Shown here: one piece after another, positions 13,837 to 15,902 of the stretch
How positions within the stretch are numbered: position 1 is the first letter of the stretch
Layout of the letters: each line of letters starts with the position of its first letter
From: Bacteroidales bacterium
GTDB taxonomy: Bacteria; Bacteroidota; Bacteroidia; Bacteroidales; UBA7960
Direction: 5' to 3'
DNA: 15,902 nucleotides
NCBI GenBank assembly: GCA_007132395.1
Contig: SLOR01000342.1
Location: 1 to 15,902, forward strand
Notes under the pieces: generated by a model
Databases searched by the model: none
Told to the model about the DNA's origin: nothing
The model's input: only the letters and a program-made list of their open reading frames with translations
Translations under genes and position numbers: made by a program

Positions 13837-14712
13837 ATGAATACAATCAGAATCCTTTTCGCTCTCGCCACATTTTTTCTCAGCGCAATTACGCTTTCCT
13901 CCCAGGAGTTAAAGGCTTACCAGTTATTTGATGCCGAAGGCAATAAAACTGACTTTAATGATCTTGTAAACCGATCCGCTCAGGCTGAGGTAGTTCTTTT
14001 CGGGGAACTTCACAACAATCCCATCAGCCACTGGTTGCAGCTGGAACTTACCATGGCCCTTTTCAGCCAAAAAGGAGAAGCCCTTGTTATGGGTGCGGAA
14101 ATGTTTGGGGCCGACAATCAGCTGCTGCTGGATGAATATTTCTCCGGCCAGATTACAGAACGGAACTTCCTTGCCGAAGCTAAACTCTGGAACAACTACG
14201 CCACCGACATCAAACCCCTGATTGAATTTGCCAGGGAAAACAACCTCAGGTTTATTGCCACCAATATCCCCAGGCGATATGCCTCACTGGTAAACCGGGA
14301 AGGCTTTGAAGGACTGGAGAAACTTACTGAAGAAGCAAAATCCACAATAGCTCCCCTGCCGGTTGCCTACGATCCTGAATTACCAGGCTACAAAGCCATG
14401 CTTGAAATGGGTGGCATGCCCGGCCATACCAGTGATAACTTCCCCAAAGCACAAGCCATCAAGGATGCTACCATGGCACATTTTATTCTGAAGAACTTTT
14501 CCCCTGGCAATACATTTATCCATTTTCACGGTACTTATCATTCCAACAACTACGAGGGAATTGTATGGTATCTGCAGAATGAACGGCAGGAATTAAGAAT
14601 CATCACGCTTGCAACTGTTGAGCAAGAACAGGTGGATGAGCTTACTGAGGAAAACCGGGGCCTTGCCGATTTTATCCTTGCTGTACCCGCACGAATGACC
14701 AAAACCTATTAA
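13837..14712 (+). CDS. ChaN-like (Tiki/EreA-type fold) exported protein
   Basis: A 291-residue member of the haem-binding-uptake Haem_bdg/ChaN family (PF04187 type). Residues 1-22 form a signal peptide (basic NTIR, hydrophobic ILFALATFFLSAITL) with a probable cleavage near SSQ-E. There is no lipobox cysteine, unlike many members annotated as lipoproteins. The core motifs are LFGELHNNPISHW (54-66, E57 and H59), the conserved AQAIKDATMAHFIL (205-218) and IHFHGTYHS (228-236, H231 and H235). These Glu/His residues resemble the putative metal site of the Tiki-like superfamily. Campylobacter ChaN binds haem and is iron-regulated, but whether this protein binds haem or is a hydrolase is unknown. It lies 96 bp after cdd in the same direction, and its stop is 10 bp from that of the convergent glycosyltransferase gene with no clear terminator between. 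Confidence 0.88.
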   Translation: MNTIRILFALATFFLSAITLSSQELKAYQLFDAEGNKTDFNDLVNRSAQAEVVLFGELHNNPISHWLQLELTMALFSQKGEALVMGAEMFGADNQLLLDEYFSGQITERNFLAEAKLWNNYATDIKPLIEFARENNLRFIATNIPRRYASLVNREGFEGLEKLTEEAKSTIAPLPVAYDPELPGYKAMLEMGGMPGHTSDNFPKAQAIKDATMAHFILKNFSPGNTFIHFHGTYHSNNYEGIVWYLQNERQELRIITLATVEQEQVDELTEENRGLADFILAVPARMTKTY

Positions 14713-14722
14713 CACCAGGGAC

Positions 14723-15829
14723 TTACCGGACTTTTTCGATCAAATACTTTACAGCCTCATTCACAAGGTCTTTATCTTCTATACAAGACAATCCTTTTAA
14801 CCCCAATGCTTTCTCCATTGCTGAATTCAGGTTTTGCACTTCATGCTGTTGTAAAGCAGCCACACAATCCTTTTGTGCGAGCATGTGCGCCAGGTACTCC
14901 TGCTCTGTTTGTCCGGGCGTGGGTAGCAACACAGCCTTTTTTCCGAACACTGACAAATCCATAAGGCTGGAATACCCTGAACGGCAAATCACAAGTTCAC
15001 AGTTTTGCAAAGCAAACCCCATGAGGGCATTATCGCCATGATTAAACCAGTAGTGTAGCCCTTTTTTCACAAAAACACTTTCTCCCGTAATGCCACGAAA
15101 AAACACCACGGACTTTCCGGTCAATTGTTTTTCCAGTGCGTTTTCCAGGATGCTTCGCTGGGGCTCAGGCCCTGAAAGAATTACCAGGATGAAACTTTCG
15201 GGCAAATCAAGCTCCGGCTGAGGGTACTTTGTGTGGCCGGAAAAACGGCTTAAAATCCCCACAAACCTTACCTCCTCCAGAATTTTTTTCTGCGACAATG
15301 CCCCCGACAAACTTCCCTCCCCTTCCAGATCGGGCACCCAGCAATGGTGAAAGGCCCGGATAAACCTATGGTTAATGGCTCGCACTATACCCTCCATCCA
15401 TCCCATCCCCCGGGGCATACGAATGAAAAGCTGGTGGGTAACAAAAACGGAAAGAATGTGGGGGGACCGGGCACCATAGCGATTGTCAGAGATAATTATA
15501 TCAGGTTGCAGTTTTTTCCCCGTTTGCTGCATCCACCGGTACTCAGCCCAAATGAAATAGAGCAGTGAGGGCATTTGCAGAGTCAACCGGGCGAAAAACC
15601 CGGAACCTCTGCTGTAGCGGATTTCTTTTCCTAGATAGAGCAGATAATCTGTTCTGTTGCCAAACTCGTCCTTCATATACTGCAAGGCCCCGCCTGATGC
15701 AGCCACAACAACATCACAGCCCTGCTCCAGGAAGGCATTTACCACAGGAACCATGCGGGTAGCATGCCCTAACCCCCAGTTAAGCGGACATACCAGTACT
15801 TTTATTTTCGACTTGGCAGTTTTCTCCAT
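14723..15829 (-). CDS. GT-B fold glycosyltransferase, MurG/UDP-glycosyltransferase-like
   Basis: A 368-residue cytoplasmic or membrane-peripheral glycosyltransferase. The N-terminal Rossmann half begins with VLVCPLNWGLGHATRM (11-26), the glycine-rich GLGH loop typical of GT28/MurG-like acceptor domains. The C-terminal half has ESFILVILSGPEPQ (211-224) and the nucleotide-sugar region RSGYSSLMDLSVFGKKAVLLP (283-303), cited here by RSGYSS and GKKAVLLP. PGQTEQEYLA (305-314) follows and is the usual donor-binding segment. The family is close to the archaeal/bacterial MJ1255-type group and is common in Bacteroidota, where it is annotated simply as glycosyltransferase. Donor and acceptor cannot be told. 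The start at 15829 (MEKTAKSKIK) leaves a 73-bp AT-rich upstream stretch to the window edge with no convincing promoter (a near match, TATGTTCG on the minus strand at 15869-15862). Confidence 0.9.
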   Translation of the reverse strand: MEKTAKSKIKVLVCPLNWGLGHATRMVPVVNAFLEQGCDVVVAASGGALQYMKDEFGNRTDYLLYLGKEIRYSRGSGFFARLTLQMPSLLYFIWAEYRWMQQTGKKLQPDIIISDNRYGARSPHILSVFVTHQLFIRMPRGMGWMEGIVRAINHRFIRAFHHCWVPDLEGEGSLSGALSQKKILEEVRFVGILSRFSGHTKYPQPELDLPESFILVILSGPEPQRSILENALEKQLTGKSVVFFRGITGESVFVKKGLHYWFNHGDNALMGFALQNCELVICRSGYSSLMDLSVFGKKAVLLPTPGQTEQEYLAHMLAQKDCVAALQQHEVQNLNSAMEKALGLKGLSCIEDKDLVNEAVKYLIEKVR

Positions 15830-15902
15830 TACTTATCAGGCAATTCATCAGAATAACCGGACGAACATACATGTTTTTTTTCAAAAAATGAATACAATTA
15901 CC

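Overview
The window looks like an ordinary core stretch of a Bacteroidota (Bacteroidetes) chromosome. Three things point there. Several upstream regions carry the -7 element TAnnTTTG, twice with a TTG placed 20 bp further upstream, which is the primary sigma-factor signature of that phylum. Start codons mostly lack a Shine-Dalgarno sequence. The gene families (a two-half M16 peptidase, an S41 processing peptidase, a YtxH plus holin-superfamily-III cluster, tandem UspA) are typical of marine or anaerobic Bacteroidota. The genus cannot be fixed by eye. I see no rRNA, tRNA, CRISPR array, transposase or prophage module.

Layout. Positions 1-1637 hold the C-terminal half of a zinc peptidase of family M16, cut by the window edge. 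It is closed by a strong hairpin terminator shared with a convergent tandem universal stress protein (1719-2570, minus). Divergent from the latter is a tight ruvB-queG pair (2819-4800, plus): Holliday-junction helicase motor and cobalamin-dependent epoxyqueuosine reductase. After a 282-bp promoter-bearing gap comes a membrane-anchored S41 peptidase with PDZ domain (5083-6750). It converges on a minus-strand group: an HD-domain hydrolase (6801-7361), a DUF255/YyaL thioredoxin-fold protein (7398-9443) and a short-chain dehydrogenase (9485-10327). Divergent from the dehydrogenase is a four-helix membrane metallophosphoesterase (10536-11699).

Right part. A 160-bp convergent spacer holds a near-perfect long-range inverted repeat enclosing a CTTCGACAGGCTCAG repeat core. 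Then a three-gene minus-strand envelope operon follows (YtxH-like, holin-superfamily-III-like, and an unrecognised 87-residue helical protein), served by a good promoter at 12958-12988. Divergent from it is a cytidine deaminase (13249-13740) whose -7 element lies between the arms of an 8-bp inverted repeat. A ChaN-like exported protein (13837-14712) and a convergent GT-B glycosyltransferase (14723-15829) end the window.

How they work together. Most neighbours are housekeeping genes with no obvious shared pathway: DNA repair and tRNA modification (ruvB-queG), envelope proteolysis (M16, S41), envelope stress (YtxH operon, UspA) and pyrimidine salvage (cdd). I found no convincing new defence or mobile system. 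The items most worth a second look are the repeat element at 11703-11828, the operator-like repeat before the cytidine deaminase, the small third gene of the YtxH operon, and a tiny leader ORF overlapping the YyaL start codon.
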